Positions 33,865 to 42,238 of a DNA stretch of 64,000 bases are shown here, one piece after another (position 1 is the stretch's first letter; each line of letters begins with the position of its first letter). Origin of the DNA: Pedococcus aerophilus (GTDB lineage: Bacteria > Actinomycetota > Actinomycetes > Actinomycetales > Dermatophilaceae); NCBI RefSeq assembly GCF_039532215.1, contig NZ_BAAARN010000005.1, positions 220,421 to 284,420 on the forward strand, read 5' to 3'. Below the pieces are notes generated by a model. It was not told the origin of the DNA, ran no database searches, and saw only the letters and a list, made by a program, of their open reading frames with translations. A program made the position numbers and the translations under genes.

Positions 33865-35430
33865 TCAGGGTGCGGCGGAGCAGACCGACGACAGGTCGCC
33901 CTCCGCGGCGTTGCCGGCGGCCTTGGCCGGGTCCTGCACGGAGGTTCCCGGCTGCGGGGACGGCGCGGTGGATCCTGACGTCGACGCCGTGGACCCGGCG
34001 CCCGTGCCGCTCTTGACGGCCTTCGCGGTCTTGGTCGCCTTGTCGCTCTTCGTCGACTTGGCGGCCTTCTCCGAGGCCGAGATGGTCGAGGCGACCGTGC
34101 GGGTGACGACGGACGGGTCGTAGTCCCACGGCTTGATCAGCGGCGGGACGAAGTTGACGCTGCGGATCTTGTGGGTGCGCGCCTTCATCGCGAGGTCGGC
34201 GAACCGGCCGAGCTCGGACTGCGGCAGGTCGGTCTGGATCAGGCCCGAGCTCGCCGACGCGAGCTTCTGGAATCGCAGCAGCACGGTCTGCGGGTCGAGC
34301 TGGGCCGACATCGCGGTGAGGACGCAGCGCTGGCGGGCCATCCGCTCGTAGTTCGTCGAACCCTGCCTGGACCGGGCGTACCAGAGGGCGTGGTAGCCGT
34401 CCATGTGCTGGGTGCCCGGCTCGATCCAACCCAGGATCGGCGAGGAGCCGCCACCGATCGGGGTGCGGTAGCGCACCGTGATGTCGAGGCCGCCGACGGC
34501 GTCGACCATCTTGCGGAAGCCCTTGAGGTCGACCATGACGTAGTACTGGATGCTCAACCCGCTCAGCGCCTCGACGGCCTCACGGGTGGCGAGCACGCCC
34601 GGGTTGGCCGTGCCGGGCGGGAACAGCGCGGCGTGGTCCTGGGCCCAGGTGTACAGGCCGTTGAGCAGGCACTCGTCGCCGCAGTTCCAGCCCTCCGGCA
34701 TGAGCCGGGCCATCGTCGAGCCCGGGCGGAAGTCGATGTTCTCGGTGTCGCGCGAGAAGCCGAACGTCACCGGGGCGCCGGTCTCGGCATCGATGCTGAC
34801 GAGCTGGATGCTGTCGGGACGCGTGCCCACGCGGTTCTTGCCGGTGTCGGCGCCGAGCAGCAGGACGTTGTAGCGGCCGTCGACGGCACCGACGGCCTCG
34901 CCGTCGGAGAACAACGCCCCCAGGGCGTCCTTGCCGGCACTGACGCTGGTCGCGGCATACACGAGGCCACCGGAGGTGAGCACGAGCATCACGGCGGTGA
35001 CGGCGGTGAGCGCACGGCGGGCCCGGATGACGAGGCTGCTCGGGCGGCCGAGCCGCCAGGCGTCGACGAAGAGCAGGGCCCAGAGCCCGGCGAAGCCGAG
35101 GATCACCCACTCCACCGCGCCCAGCACCCAGCCCTGGCCGAGCAGGCCGATCGCGAACGAGTGGCTGGCGAGGAACACCAGGCCGAGCAGGGCCACGAGC
35201 CCGATCAGCGACAGCCAGACGCGGACGGCGAAACGGCCGAGCCGTCGGTTCCCGGCGACGATCTGGGCGCTGCCGGGCAGCAGGAGGGTGAGCAGCACGA
35301 GGGTGAACGCGCGACGTCGACGCATGCCCGAGCTGAGGACGTCGGCATCGGCGAGGGTGCGGTGTGCGCGGCCTGAGACGTACACGCCGGCCTCGTCGTC
35401 CACGGTGGACGGGGCGGAGGTACGGCTCAT
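33865..35430 (-). CDS. LytR-CpsA-Psr (LCP) family polymer ligase with four N-terminal helices
   Basis: A 521-residue membrane protein. Four hydrophobic helices occupy residues ~38-150. An extracytoplasmic LCP domain follows: YNVLLLGADTGKNRVGTRPDSIQLVSID (Arg and Asp that bind the polyprenyl pyrophosphate), FGFSRDTE, VDLKGFRKMVDAVGGLDI and ALWYARSRQGSTNYERMARQRCVL. LCP enzymes transfer glycopolymers from undecaprenyl pyrophosphate to peptidoglycan. The C-terminal ~70 residues are Lys/Ala/Ser/Thr-rich and probably disordered. It is the upstream partner of the two-domain transferase, 26 bp apart, tying ligation to polymer synthesis. It is divergent from a second LCP gene. Confidence 0.88.
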   Translation of the reverse strand: MSRTSAPSTVDDEAGVYVSGRAHRTLADADVLSSGMRRRRAFTLVLLTLLLPGSAQIVAGNRRLGRFAVRVWLSLIGLVALLGLVFLASHSFAIGLLGQGWVLGAVEWVILGFAGLWALLFVDAWRLGRPSSLVIRARRALTAVTAVMLVLTSGGLVYAATSVSAGKDALGALFSDGEAVGAVDGRYNVLLLGADTGKNRVGTRPDSIQLVSIDAETGAPVTFGFSRDTENIDFRPGSTMARLMPEGWNCGDECLLNGLYTWAQDHAALFPPGTANPGVLATREAVEALSGLSIQYYVMVDLKGFRKMVDAVGGLDITVRYRTPIGGGSSPILGWIEPGTQHMDGYHALWYARSRQGSTNYERMARQRCVLTAMSAQLDPQTVLLRFQKLASASSGLIQTDLPQSELGRFADLAMKARTHKIRSVNFVPPLIKPWDYDPSVVTRTVASTISASEKAAKSTKSDKATKTAKAVKSGTGAGSTASTSGSTAPSPQPGTSVQDPAKAAGNAAEGDLSSVCSAAP

Positions 35431-35603
35431 GGTGGACCAGTATGCGGTGGTGCCACCGGGATTGGTGTGACGCGTGTGATTCTCCGAGTGTCGGGCCGTG
35501 ACCGGCTGGATCCTCCCCCTTTCGGCCTGTCTGTCCGGCAGGTTCAGGCCCCCCGGGCCGCGTCGTTTTGCCACTCCCGCACCCGGAAGCGGACACTGGC
35601 CGG

Positions 35604-36908
35604 ATGAGTGGACGCCACACCGGGCCGGACGACGCACGCCCGATCCCGCAGCGCGGTGACGCCGACCCCACTGCGACGTGGGAGGACGACCCCGACGACG
35701 TGTACGTCGTCGACGTGCGCGGCCGCAAGCAGGGCCGCGGCAGGACGGCAGGCAGCGCCGCAGGCGCGGGCGCGACCGCAGCAGGGTCCGGTCAGGCGGC
35801 CACCACGCGGGACGCCCGCGCCACCGACCGGTCACCCCGGACCCCGCGGCGTGCCGCCACCGCCCCGCCTGCGGCACCGCCGGCCGCTCCCCGCGGGACG
35901 CAGCCGCGCGAACCCCGAGAGCCGCGGCGTCGCCGCCGCCCGGTGGTCCTGCTGGTGGCCCTGGTCGTCCTCGGCTGGCTGGCGTTCATGGTCCTCACGC
36001 CCCTGCACGCGTGGAACTCCGTCACCAAGGTCGACACCGCTCCGGAAGGCGTGCGGCCGCCACAGAGCAAGGGGTACAACTACCTGCTCGTCGGCTCCGA
36101 CAGCCGCGAGGGCCTCACCGCCGCCCAGCGCAAGGAGCTCACCACCGGCAGCGCCGCCGGGCGGCGCACCGACTCGATCATCCTCGTCCACGTGCCCGCC
36201 GGCGGCGGCAAGCCGGCGATGATCTCGCTCCCCCGCGACAGCTACGTGCCGATCCCCGGCAACGGCAGCAACAAGATCAACGCGGCGTTCGCGTTCGGCG
36301 GGCCGAACCTGCTCGTCGAGACCGTGGAACAGGTCACCGACCTGCGGATCGACGGCTACGTCGAGATCGGGTTCGCCGGGTTCGCCTCGGTCGTCGACAG
36401 CGTCGGCGGGGTCGACATCTGCGTGAAGTTCGACATGAATGACAAGAAGGCAGGCATCAACCTCAAGAAGGGGTGCCAGGTCCTCGACGGCAAGAACGCC
36501 CTCGGCTACGTCCGCGCCCGCTACTCCGACCCGCGCGGCGACATCGGACGCGCCGAGCGCCAGCGCCAGTTCCTCGCCGCCATCATGAAGAAGGCGCTCA
36601 CGCCGTCGACGGTGCTCGTCCCCACCCGCTACTGGAGCTTCACGCACGCGTCTGCACAGGGGCTCATCGTCGGCGAGGACACCTCGATGCGTGACGCGAG
36701 CCGGGTGCTCCTCGCGATGCGCGCGGTGTCCAACGACCAAGGCCTGAGCCTCGTCGTCCCGCTGCAGAGCCTGAACTACCAGACCGCCGCGGGGAGCGCC
36801 GTCAAGTGGGACACCGAGCGGGCCAAGGCCCTGTTCACCACGCTGCGCGAGGACCAGCCGCTGGAGACGCCCCCGCCCGGCACGGACGGCAAGCCCTCAG
36901 GCGGCTGA
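35604..36908 (+). CDS. LytR-CpsA-Psr (LCP) family polymer ligase, single-helix type
   Basis: A 434-residue protein. A disordered cytoplasmic region (residues 1-~108, Pro/Ala/Arg-rich) precedes one signal-anchor helix at ~112-132 and the LCP domain: YNYLLVGSDSREGL, RRTDSIILVHVPAGGG, MISLPRDSYVPIPG, KINAAFAFGGPNLLVETVEQ, VVDSVGGVDI, ALGYVRARYSDPRGDIGRAERQRQFL. All conserved Asp/Arg residues of the active site are present. It probably ligates a wall polymer in parallel with the divergently transcribed LCP protein; having two different LCPs fits two polymers. It ends one nucleotide before the convergent GNAT gene. Confidence 0.9.
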   Translation: MSGRHTGPDDARPIPQRGDADPTATWEDDPDDVYVVDVRGRKQGRGRTAGSAAGAGATAAGSGQAATTRDARATDRSPRTPRRAATAPPAAPPAAPRGTQPREPREPRRRRRPVVLLVALVVLGWLAFMVLTPLHAWNSVTKVDTAPEGVRPPQSKGYNYLLVGSDSREGLTAAQRKELTTGSAAGRRTDSIILVHVPAGGGKPAMISLPRDSYVPIPGNGSNKINAAFAFGGPNLLVETVEQVTDLRIDGYVEIGFAGFASVVDSVGGVDICVKFDMNDKKAGINLKKGCQVLDGKNALGYVRARYSDPRGDIGRAERQRQFLAAIMKKALTPSTVLVPTRYWSFTHASAQGLIVGEDTSMRDASRVLLAMRAVSNDQGLSLVVPLQSLNYQTAAGSAVKWDTERAKALFTTLREDQPLETPPPGTDGKPSGG

Positions 36909-36909
36909 G

Positions 36910-37494
36910 TCACCGGGAGCGGCGCTCCGCCAGCTGTTGCCACTGCTCCCTGGTGACCTCGAACCGGTAGCCCCCGAGCTCGGCGCCCTCGACCCCCTGC
37001 ATGTCCTCGGGAGTGGGGACCGACGCAACGACGGACATGCCGACCTTCGTCATCACCTGCTGGGAGGCGACGTTGAGCGCCATGGTCTCGCCCCAGACGG
37101 TGTGGACGCCGAGCTCGGAGAAACCCTTGTCCACCAAGGCTTCCGACAGCTCGGTCGCATACCCCTTGCCCCACGCGTCCCGGCGCAGCCGGTAGCCGAG
37201 CTCGACCTCGTCGAGCGGCCCCTCGCGCTCGGGACGCAGGCAGAACCAGCCGATGAAGTCGTCGGACGCCTTCTCGTACCCCGCGAACAGCCCGAACCGT
37301 CCGTCCCACCGCTCATAGGCGGCGAGCAGGTTCGGGATCACCTGGTCGCGGACCTCGTCGTCCGTCATCGACGGCTCGCCGCCGGTGAGGAACCGCATCA
37401 CGGCGGGGTCGCTGTCCAGCTCGATCAGCAGGTCGGCATCGTCCGCGGTGAACTGTCGCAGCACGAGCCGCCGGCTCACGACGTACTCGGTCAT
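36910..37494 (-). CDS. GNAT family N-acetyltransferase (RimJ/RimL-like)
   Basis: A 194-residue acetyltransferase of the RimJ/RimL subgroup. The fold starts with SRRLVLRQFTADDADLL, motif A is ELGYRLRRDAWGKGYATELSEAL (acetyl-CoA pyrophosphate loop, R-x2-x-G-x-G/A), and LNVASQQVMTKVGM is the usual C-terminal N-x-x-S motif. It could act on a protein N-terminus, an antibiotic or a small amine. No partner gene suggests a substrate. A CATGCT box 6 nt before the ATG may be its promoter. Confidence 0.8.
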   Translation of the reverse strand: MTEYVVSRRLVLRQFTADDADLLIELDSDPAVMRFLTGGEPSMTDDEVRDQVIPNLLAAYERWDGRFGLFAGYEKASDDFIGWFCLRPEREGPLDEVELGYRLRRDAWGKGYATELSEALVDKGFSELGVHTVWGETMALNVASQQVMTKVGMSVVASVPTPEDMQGVEGAELGGYRFEVTREQWQQLAERRSR

Positions 37495-37556
37495 GGCGCA
37501 AGCATGGGGCCGTGGACCGCTCGCGCCAACCGGGTTTTTCCAGGACTATCCCACGA

Positions 37557-38723
37557 CTACCCGAGGAGCTGGCGGGCCATCACCACGCGCTGGACCTGGT
37601 TGGTCCCTTCGTAGATCTGGGTGATCTTGGCGTCGCGCATCATCCGCTCGAGCGGGAAGTCGCGGACGTACCCCGCCCCGCCGAGCAGCTGGACCGCGTC
37701 GGTCGTCACCTGCATGGCGACGTCGGAGGCGTAGCACTTGGCAGCCGCACCGAAGAACGGCAGGTCCTTGTCACCACGCTCGGACTTGGCAGCCGCGACG
37801 TACACCATCTGGCGGGCGGCCTCCACGGCCATCGCCATGTCGGCGAGCATGAACTGGATGCCCTGGAACTCGGCGATGTGCTTGCCGAACTGCTTGCGCT
37901 CCTTGACGTAGCCGATGGCGAAGTCGAGCGCGCCCTGGGCGATGCCGACGGCCTGGGCGCCGATGGTGACGCGGGTGTGGTCGAGGGTGCGCAGCGCGAT
38001 CTTGAGGCCCTCGCCCTCGGCGCCGACGATGCGGTCGCCGGGGATGCGGACGTTGTCGAAGTGCAGCTCGCGCGTCGGGCTGCCCTTGATGCCGAGCTTG
38101 CGCTCCTTCTCACCGAAGGTGAAGCCCTCGTCGGACTTCTCGACGACGAACGCGCTGACGTTGGCGCCGCGACGTCCGTCGGGGTCGGTGACCGCGAGGA
38201 CCGTGTAGTACTCGGACACACCGGCGTTGGTGATCCACGACTTCTGGCCGTTGAGGATCCAGTCGTCGCCGTCGCGCTTCGCACGGCACTTCATCGCCGC
38301 GGTGTCGGAGCCGGCTTCGCGCTCGGACAGTCCGTAGGAGAACGTCGTCCGTCCCTCGGCGAGCGGCGTGAGGTAGCGCTTCTTCACGTCGTCGTTCGCA
38401 GCGAGGATCAGCGGCATCGTGCCGAGCTTGTTGACGGCCGGGATGAGCGAGGCGGACGCGTCGACGCGCGCGACCTCCTCGATGACGATGCAGGTGGCGA
38501 GCGCGTCAGCGCCGACACCGCCGTACTCCTCGGCGATGTGCGGGGCGAAGAAGTCCGACGCCACGAGGGCGTCGTGCGCCTCCTGCGGGTAGCGCGCCTC
38601 CTCGTCGACGGCGGCCGCGTAGGGCGCGATCTTGTCCTCGGAGACCGCACGCACCGCGTCACGCAGCGCCTCGTGGTCCTCGGAGATCCGGAAGAGGTCG
38701 AAGTCGGGGTTCCCTGTGCTCAC
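37557..38723 (-). CDS. acyl-CoA dehydrogenase
   Basis: A 388-residue FAD flavoenzyme of full length. Signatures: YGLSEREAGSDTAAMKC (FAD-binding, middle domain), KSWITNAGVSEYYTVLAV, RKQFGKHIAEFQGIQFMLADM, and IYEGTNQVQRVVMAR, where Glu of YEGT is the catalytic base. It dehydrogenates an acyl-CoA at the alpha-beta bond in fatty-acid or branched-chain amino-acid degradation, passing electrons to ETF. Chain-length preference is not decidable by eye; the pattern resembles short/branched-chain members. GTG 38723 is the probable leaderless start (TAACCT 6 nt upstream). Confidence 0.9.
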   Translation of the reverse strand: MSTGNPDFDLFRISEDHEALRDAVRAVSEDKIAPYAAAVDEEARYPQEAHDALVASDFFAPHIAEEYGGVGADALATCIVIEEVARVDASASLIPAVNKLGTMPLILAANDDVKKRYLTPLAEGRTTFSYGLSEREAGSDTAAMKCRAKRDGDDWILNGQKSWITNAGVSEYYTVLAVTDPDGRRGANVSAFVVEKSDEGFTFGEKERKLGIKGSPTRELHFDNVRIPGDRIVGAEGEGLKIALRTLDHTRVTIGAQAVGIAQGALDFAIGYVKERKQFGKHIAEFQGIQFMLADMAMAVEAARQMVYVAAAKSERGDKDLPFFGAAAKCYASDVAMQVTTDAVQLLGGAGYVRDFPLERMMRDAKITQIYEGTNQVQRVVMARQLLG

Positions 38724-38729
38724 GGGGTC

Positions 38730-38735
38730 AGGTTA
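38730..38735 (-). promoter_or_regulatory. leaderless -10 box for the acyl-CoA dehydrogenase gene
   Basis: TAACCT on the minus strand, 6 nt before GTG 38723. Confidence 0.5.
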
Positions 38736-38742
38736 CCCGCTG

Positions 38743-38785
38743 GTATGGCGCCGGGGGCAGCCCCCGGACGTGGGGTGCGCCATAC
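38743..38785. repeat. intergenic inverted repeat with GTATGGCGC arms
   Basis: GTATGGCGC (38743-38751) and GCGCCATAC (38777-38785) are exact inverted complements, enclosing a second hairpin of CCGGGGG/CCCCCGG. It lies downstream of the LLM gene and upstream of the acyl-CoA dehydrogenase gene, so it may end transcription from the former. Confidence 0.7.
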
Positions 38786-38870
38786 GAGGTGGGGATGCGG
38801 ACGGGGGCGGAGCGCCTCGGCGCCCCGCCCCCGTTCCCGAACGGCCGGACCGTCCGCCTGACCGTCTGCC

Positions 38871-39929
38871 TCAGCGGCGGCCGAGGTGCCAGAGGTGACC
38901 GTGCTCCTGCTTGTCGACGAGCTCGGGCAGCACCTCGTTCTCGAACAGCGCGATGCCGCTGGTGTCGTAGGCGGCCTCGGCGAAGTAGGTGATCGCGTAG
39001 GTCATGCCCTGCTTCTCCAAGCGCTTGAGGGTCTCGATGATCTGCTCGGGCGTGCCCACGGCCGGGCCGCTCGCCGCAGCCTTGACCTGGTCGTCGGCCT
39101 TCTCCGGGGTGAGGCCGGCGCGCAGGTACTGCTCGCGGATCCACTCCAGGCGCTGCTGCACCTCGCGGTCGTCGCGACCGATGACGACGTTGTAGTTGGC
39201 GCTGCGGACGATCTGGCCGAAGTCGCGCCCGAGGTCGTCGCAGTGTCCCTTGAGGATCTCGCTCTTGTGCGCGAAGCCCTCGGGGCTGCCGTCGAAGTTC
39301 GTGTAGTCGGCGTACTGCGCCGCGATCCGCAGGGTCTTCTTCTCACCGCCACCGGCGATCCACATGGGGATGCCGTTGTCCTTGGAGCCGGGGACCGAGG
39401 TGCCCTGGAGGGGCTGCGGGCGGCACAGGGCGCCGTCCACCTGGTAGTGCTCGCCCTCGAAGGTCGCCGACCCCGTGGTCCACATCTGGCGGAAGATCTC
39501 CACGCCCTCCTCGAGGCGCTTGATGCGCTCCCCGGCGCGCGGGAACCCGTAGCCGTAGGCCAGCCACTCGTGCTCGTACCAGCCGGCGCCGATGCCCATC
39601 TCGACCCGTCCCTCGGAGACGATGTCGACGGTCGCCGCGACCTTGGCGAGGTAGGCAGGGTCGCGGTAGCTCATGCAGGTGCACATCTGGCCGAGGCGCA
39701 CGCGGCCGGTGACCGCGGCGAACGCGGCCATCAGGGTCCACGCCTCGTGGGTGGCCTCCTCGCTGGGCTCGGGCACGGTGTGGAAGTGGTCGTAGACCCA
39801 GATCGACGTCCAGTCCTCGTTCGCATCGGCCCGGCGGGCGAGCCCGGCCATGACGCCCCAGTGCTGGGAGGGGTCGATGCCGACGAGGTCCATCCGCCAG
39901 CCCTGCGGGACGAACAGTCCGAACTTCAT
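38871..39929 (-). CDS. LLM-class (luciferase-like) F420-dependent oxidoreductase
   Basis: A 352-residue TIM-barrel oxidoreductase of the luciferase-like superfamily, in the actinobacterial F420-dependent branch. MKFGLFVPQGW starts strand 1, WVYDHFHTV is the flavin/deazaflavin-facing loop, LGQMCTCMSYRDPAYLAKVAAT follows, and GRVEMGIGAGWYEHEWLAYG is the family hallmark. PMWIAGGGEKKTL binds cofactor phosphate. The substrate is unknown; the common automatic name is TIGR03560-like F420-dependent oxidoreductase. ATG 39929 has AGGAG 6 nt upstream, a leadered gene. Confidence 0.85.
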   Translation of the reverse strand: MKFGLFVPQGWRMDLVGIDPSQHWGVMAGLARRADANEDWTSIWVYDHFHTVPEPSEEATHEAWTLMAAFAAVTGRVRLGQMCTCMSYRDPAYLAKVAATVDIVSEGRVEMGIGAGWYEHEWLAYGYGFPRAGERIKRLEEGVEIFRQMWTTGSATFEGEHYQVDGALCRPQPLQGTSVPGSKDNGIPMWIAGGGEKKTLRIAAQYADYTNFDGSPEGFAHKSEILKGHCDDLGRDFGQIVRSANYNVVIGRDDREVQQRLEWIREQYLRAGLTPEKADDQVKAAASGPAVGTPEQIIETLKRLEKQGMTYAITYFAEAAYDTSGIALFENEVLPELVDKQEHGHLWHLGRR

Positions 39930-40001
39930 GGCGCTCCTGGGGGTAGTGGTGGCACAGCCACGCCAACCCTAACGGGGCCGGGGCGGACCACCCCGGGGAG
40001 A

Positions 40002-40007
40002 TACAGT
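40002..40007 (+). promoter_or_regulatory. leaderless -10 box for wbpI
   Basis: TACAGT, 7 nt before GTG 40015. Confidence 0.5.
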
Positions 40008-40014
40008 TCCGGGC

Positions 40015-41082
40015 GTGAAGATCCTCTCCGTCGTCGGCGCCCGGCCGCAGTTCGTCAAGCTGGCCCCCATCGCCGACGCCCTCCGCGCCGAGGGCCACGA
40101 GCACGTCATCGTGCACACCGGCCAGCACTACGACGTCAACATGTCGGACGTCTTCTTCCAGGACCTCGGCATCCCGGCACCGGACGTCCACCTGGCCATC
40201 GGGTCCGCCTCGCACGGGCGGCAGACCGGCGCGATGCTCGCCGCGATGGACGAGGTGCTCGAGCAGCACTCCCCCGACTGGGTGCTCGTCTACGGCGACA
40301 CCAACTCGACCGTCGCCGGCGCGCTGAGCGCCGTGAAGATGGGGATCCCGCTGGCCCACCTCGAGGCGGGTCTGCGGTCGTTCAACCGGAAGATGCCCGA
40401 GGAGCACAACCGCGTCCTCACCGACCACGCCGCCGACCTGTGCCTCGCGCCCACGGACGTGGCCATGGACCACCTGCGGCGCGAGGGCCTGGCCGCCAGC
40501 AGCGTCCTGGTCGGCGACGTCATGACCGACGTGCTGCTCAAGGTTCGCGACCTCGTCCAGGACCAGGCGCCCCAGCTGCCCGAGGGCGTCCACGCCGACC
40601 AGCCGTACCACCTGGCCACGCTGCACCGTGCCGAGAACACCGACGACCCCGCCCGTCTGGGCGCCATCGTCGCGGCGCTGGCCGAGGTCGAGCACCCCGT
40701 CGTCCTGCTCGCCCACCCCCGGCTGCGCCAGCGGGCCGGCGAGCAGGGGATCACCTTGGAGCAGGGGTCCATCCGCGTCGCGGACCCGCTGCCCTACCCC
40801 GCGCTGATCCGGGCCGCGATGTCGGCCGCCGGCGTCATCACCGACTCCGGTGGCCTCCAGAAGGAGGCCTTCCTCCTGCGGGTCCCGTGCACGACGGTGC
40901 GGACCGAGACCGAGTGGACCGAGACCGTGGACCTGGGTTGGAACGCCCTGGCCGGCGATCCCGCCCGGCTCACCGAGGTGGTCGCTCGGCCGGCCCCGAG
41001 CGCGACGTCAGAGCAGCCGTACGGCGACGGTCACGCCGCCGGTCGCGCGGTCGCGGCTATCGCCGCTGCAGGACGTCACTGA
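40015..41082 (+). CDS. wbpI: non-hydrolysing UDP-sugar 2-epimerase, WbpI type
   Basis: A 355-residue GT-B-fold epimerase. VVGARPQFVKLAPI, HTGQHYDVNMSDVFF, VYGDTNSTVAGAL, LEAGLRSFNRKMPEEHNR, HRAENTDDPARL and TDSGGLQKEAFLL are visible. Simple WecB (UDP-GlcNAc 2-epimerase) proteins usually have GLRTGD...PWPEE in the fourth motif; GLRSFNRKMPEEHN and the later VRTETEWTETV follow WbpI, the UDP-2,3-diacetamido-2,3-dideoxyglucuronate 2-epimerase. The wbpA/D/E/B genes 4.5 kb away support that reading: this would be the last step to UDP-ManNAc3NAcA. WecB activity stays possible. Its 3' end overlaps the convergent GT4 gene by 26 bp. Confidence 0.8.
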   Translation: MKILSVVGARPQFVKLAPIADALRAEGHEHVIVHTGQHYDVNMSDVFFQDLGIPAPDVHLAIGSASHGRQTGAMLAAMDEVLEQHSPDWVLVYGDTNSTVAGALSAVKMGIPLAHLEAGLRSFNRKMPEEHNRVLTDHAADLCLAPTDVAMDHLRREGLAASSVLVGDVMTDVLLKVRDLVQDQAPQLPEGVHADQPYHLATLHRAENTDDPARLGAIVAALAEVEHPVVLLAHPRLRQRAGEQGITLEQGSIRVADPLPYPALIRAAMSAAGVITDSGGLQKEAFLLRVPCTTVRTETEWTETVDLGWNALAGDPARLTEVVARPAPSATSEQPYGDGHAAGRAVAAIAAAGRH

Positions 41083-42220
41083 CCGAGCTGACCGCGTGGC
41101 GCGCGGACGACGCCAGCGAGGCGTGGTCGGCCGTCCAGGACACGAGGTGCTCCGAGGTCGGCCGCTCCGGGGCGGCCGGGTCGAGCGCGGTCGCGAGCGC
41201 TGCCGCCACGTCGGCCACCTCGTAGCCGGGGGCCCACCCCAGCTGCTCCTCGGTGACGAGCTCGTGGCTGGCCCCCTGTCCGGCGAAGACGACCGGCGTC
41301 CCGCAGGCCGTGGCGGCGTAGATCTTGGTGGGCTTGGCGAAGTCGTAGCCCATGCCGGGCTTGATGGAGACGAGGGCGGCCCGCGCTCCCCGCAGCATCG
41401 CCGCTGCCTCGGCCGGGGGCACCACGCCACGGAAGTCGACGGTGCCCGGCTCGAGCTCGGCCGCGAGGCGCTTGAGGTGCGGCAGGTCGCTGCCCTGACC
41501 GAGGAACACCATCCGCGCCCCGGGGTGGGTCTCGTGGAGGACGGCGAGCGCGCGCAGGAAGACGTCGGCGCCCTGCCACTCCGACATCGTGCCGGTGTAG
41601 ACGAAGTACGGGACCTCGGCCTCGCTGACCTCGCCGTCGGGGGTGAAGACCGTCGTGTCGACGCCGTTGCCGACCACCACGACACGCTGCGGGTCCACGC
41701 CGAGGTGGGTCAGCTGGTCCGCGACCCCCGTGGAGACGGCCAGCACGACGGACGCGCCCCGCAGCACCCAGGACTCCACCCGCCGCAGCCCGGCGACGAG
41801 CAGGGCCGGGGCGTTGGTGGAGGCGGCCGCGTCGGACCAGACGTCGGCGGCGTAGTAGACGTAGGGCACGCGCTGGAGCGTGCAGACCAGCCGGACGACG
41901 AGGCCCGTCGTGGGCGGCGGCTCGCAGACCACCAGCGCAGGTCGGCGCCGGACCAGCAGCCGCAGCGCGGCGGGGACGTCGAAGCTGAGGTACTGCACGT
42001 AGCCGCGGACGTTGCCGTTCTCGTCGCGCAGGACCGGCCACCGGCTCACGCGCAGGCCGCCGTCGTCGATGCGCGGCGAGCCCTGGGGCCTGGTCGTGAC
42101 GACCTCGACGCGGTGTCCGCGCTCGAGGAACGCCTCGGCCAGGACCCTCAACCGGAAGGCCGCAGCGCCCACCTCCGGGGCGAACAGACGACTGACGACG
42201 CGCACGGTGAGCTGGGGCAC
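41057..42220 (-). CDS. family 4 glycosyltransferase
   Basis: A 387-residue GT-B enzyme. The N-terminal domain starts VRVVSRLFAPEVGAAAFRL and holds the polymer-sugar acceptor groove. The C-terminal donor domain has VVVGNGVDTTVF, YTGTMSEWQGADVF, MVFLGQGSDLPHL and AAATACGTPVVFAG (the E-x7-E-like region has the first acidic residue replaced). The pattern GxxDxxxF places it near WbuB/WcaI-type transferases, often L-FucNAc or aminosugar enzymes. It is probably a sugar-adding step of the wbp-locus glycan. GTG 42220 lies 18 bp from the divergent GT4 gene, with -10 boxes overlapping. Confidence 0.82.
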   Translation of the reverse strand: MPQLTVRVVSRLFAPEVGAAAFRLRVLAEAFLERGHRVEVVTTRPQGSPRIDDGGLRVSRWPVLRDENGNVRGYVQYLSFDVPAALRLLVRRRPALVVCEPPPTTGLVVRLVCTLQRVPYVYYAADVWSDAAASTNAPALLVAGLRRVESWVLRGASVVLAVSTGVADQLTHLGVDPQRVVVVGNGVDTTVFTPDGEVSEAEVPYFVYTGTMSEWQGADVFLRALAVLHETHPGARMVFLGQGSDLPHLKRLAAELEPGTVDFRGVVPPAEAAAMLRGARAALVSIKPGMGYDFAKPTKIYAATACGTPVVFAGQGASHELVTEEQLGWAPGYEVADVAAALATALDPAAPERPTSEHLVSWTADHASLASSARHAVSSVSDVLQRR

Positions 42221-42221
42221 A

Positions 42222-42238
42222 GGCGGTAGGTTACCGCC
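42222..42238. promoter_or_regulatory. palindromic bidirectional leaderless promoter
   Basis: GGCGGTA-GGT-TACCGCC fills nearly the whole 18-bp gap between two divergent glycosyltransferase genes. Read rightwards it contains TAGGTT 6 nt before GTG 42239; read leftwards it contains TAACCT 7 nt before GTG 42220. The two -10 hexamers are the same base pairs read on opposite strands. Confidence 0.6.

Noticed and set aside
31190..34123. A 977-codon open frame on the + strand opposite the two-domain transferase
   Set aside because: It is antisense to a gene with clear domains in another frame; long empty antisense frames are expected at this GC content and its translation has no recognisable domain.
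40015..41082. Plain UDP-GlcNAc 2-epimerase (wecB) call
   Set aside because: Motifs four and six match WbpI better and the rest of the wbp pathway is next door; wecB is kept only as the alternative.
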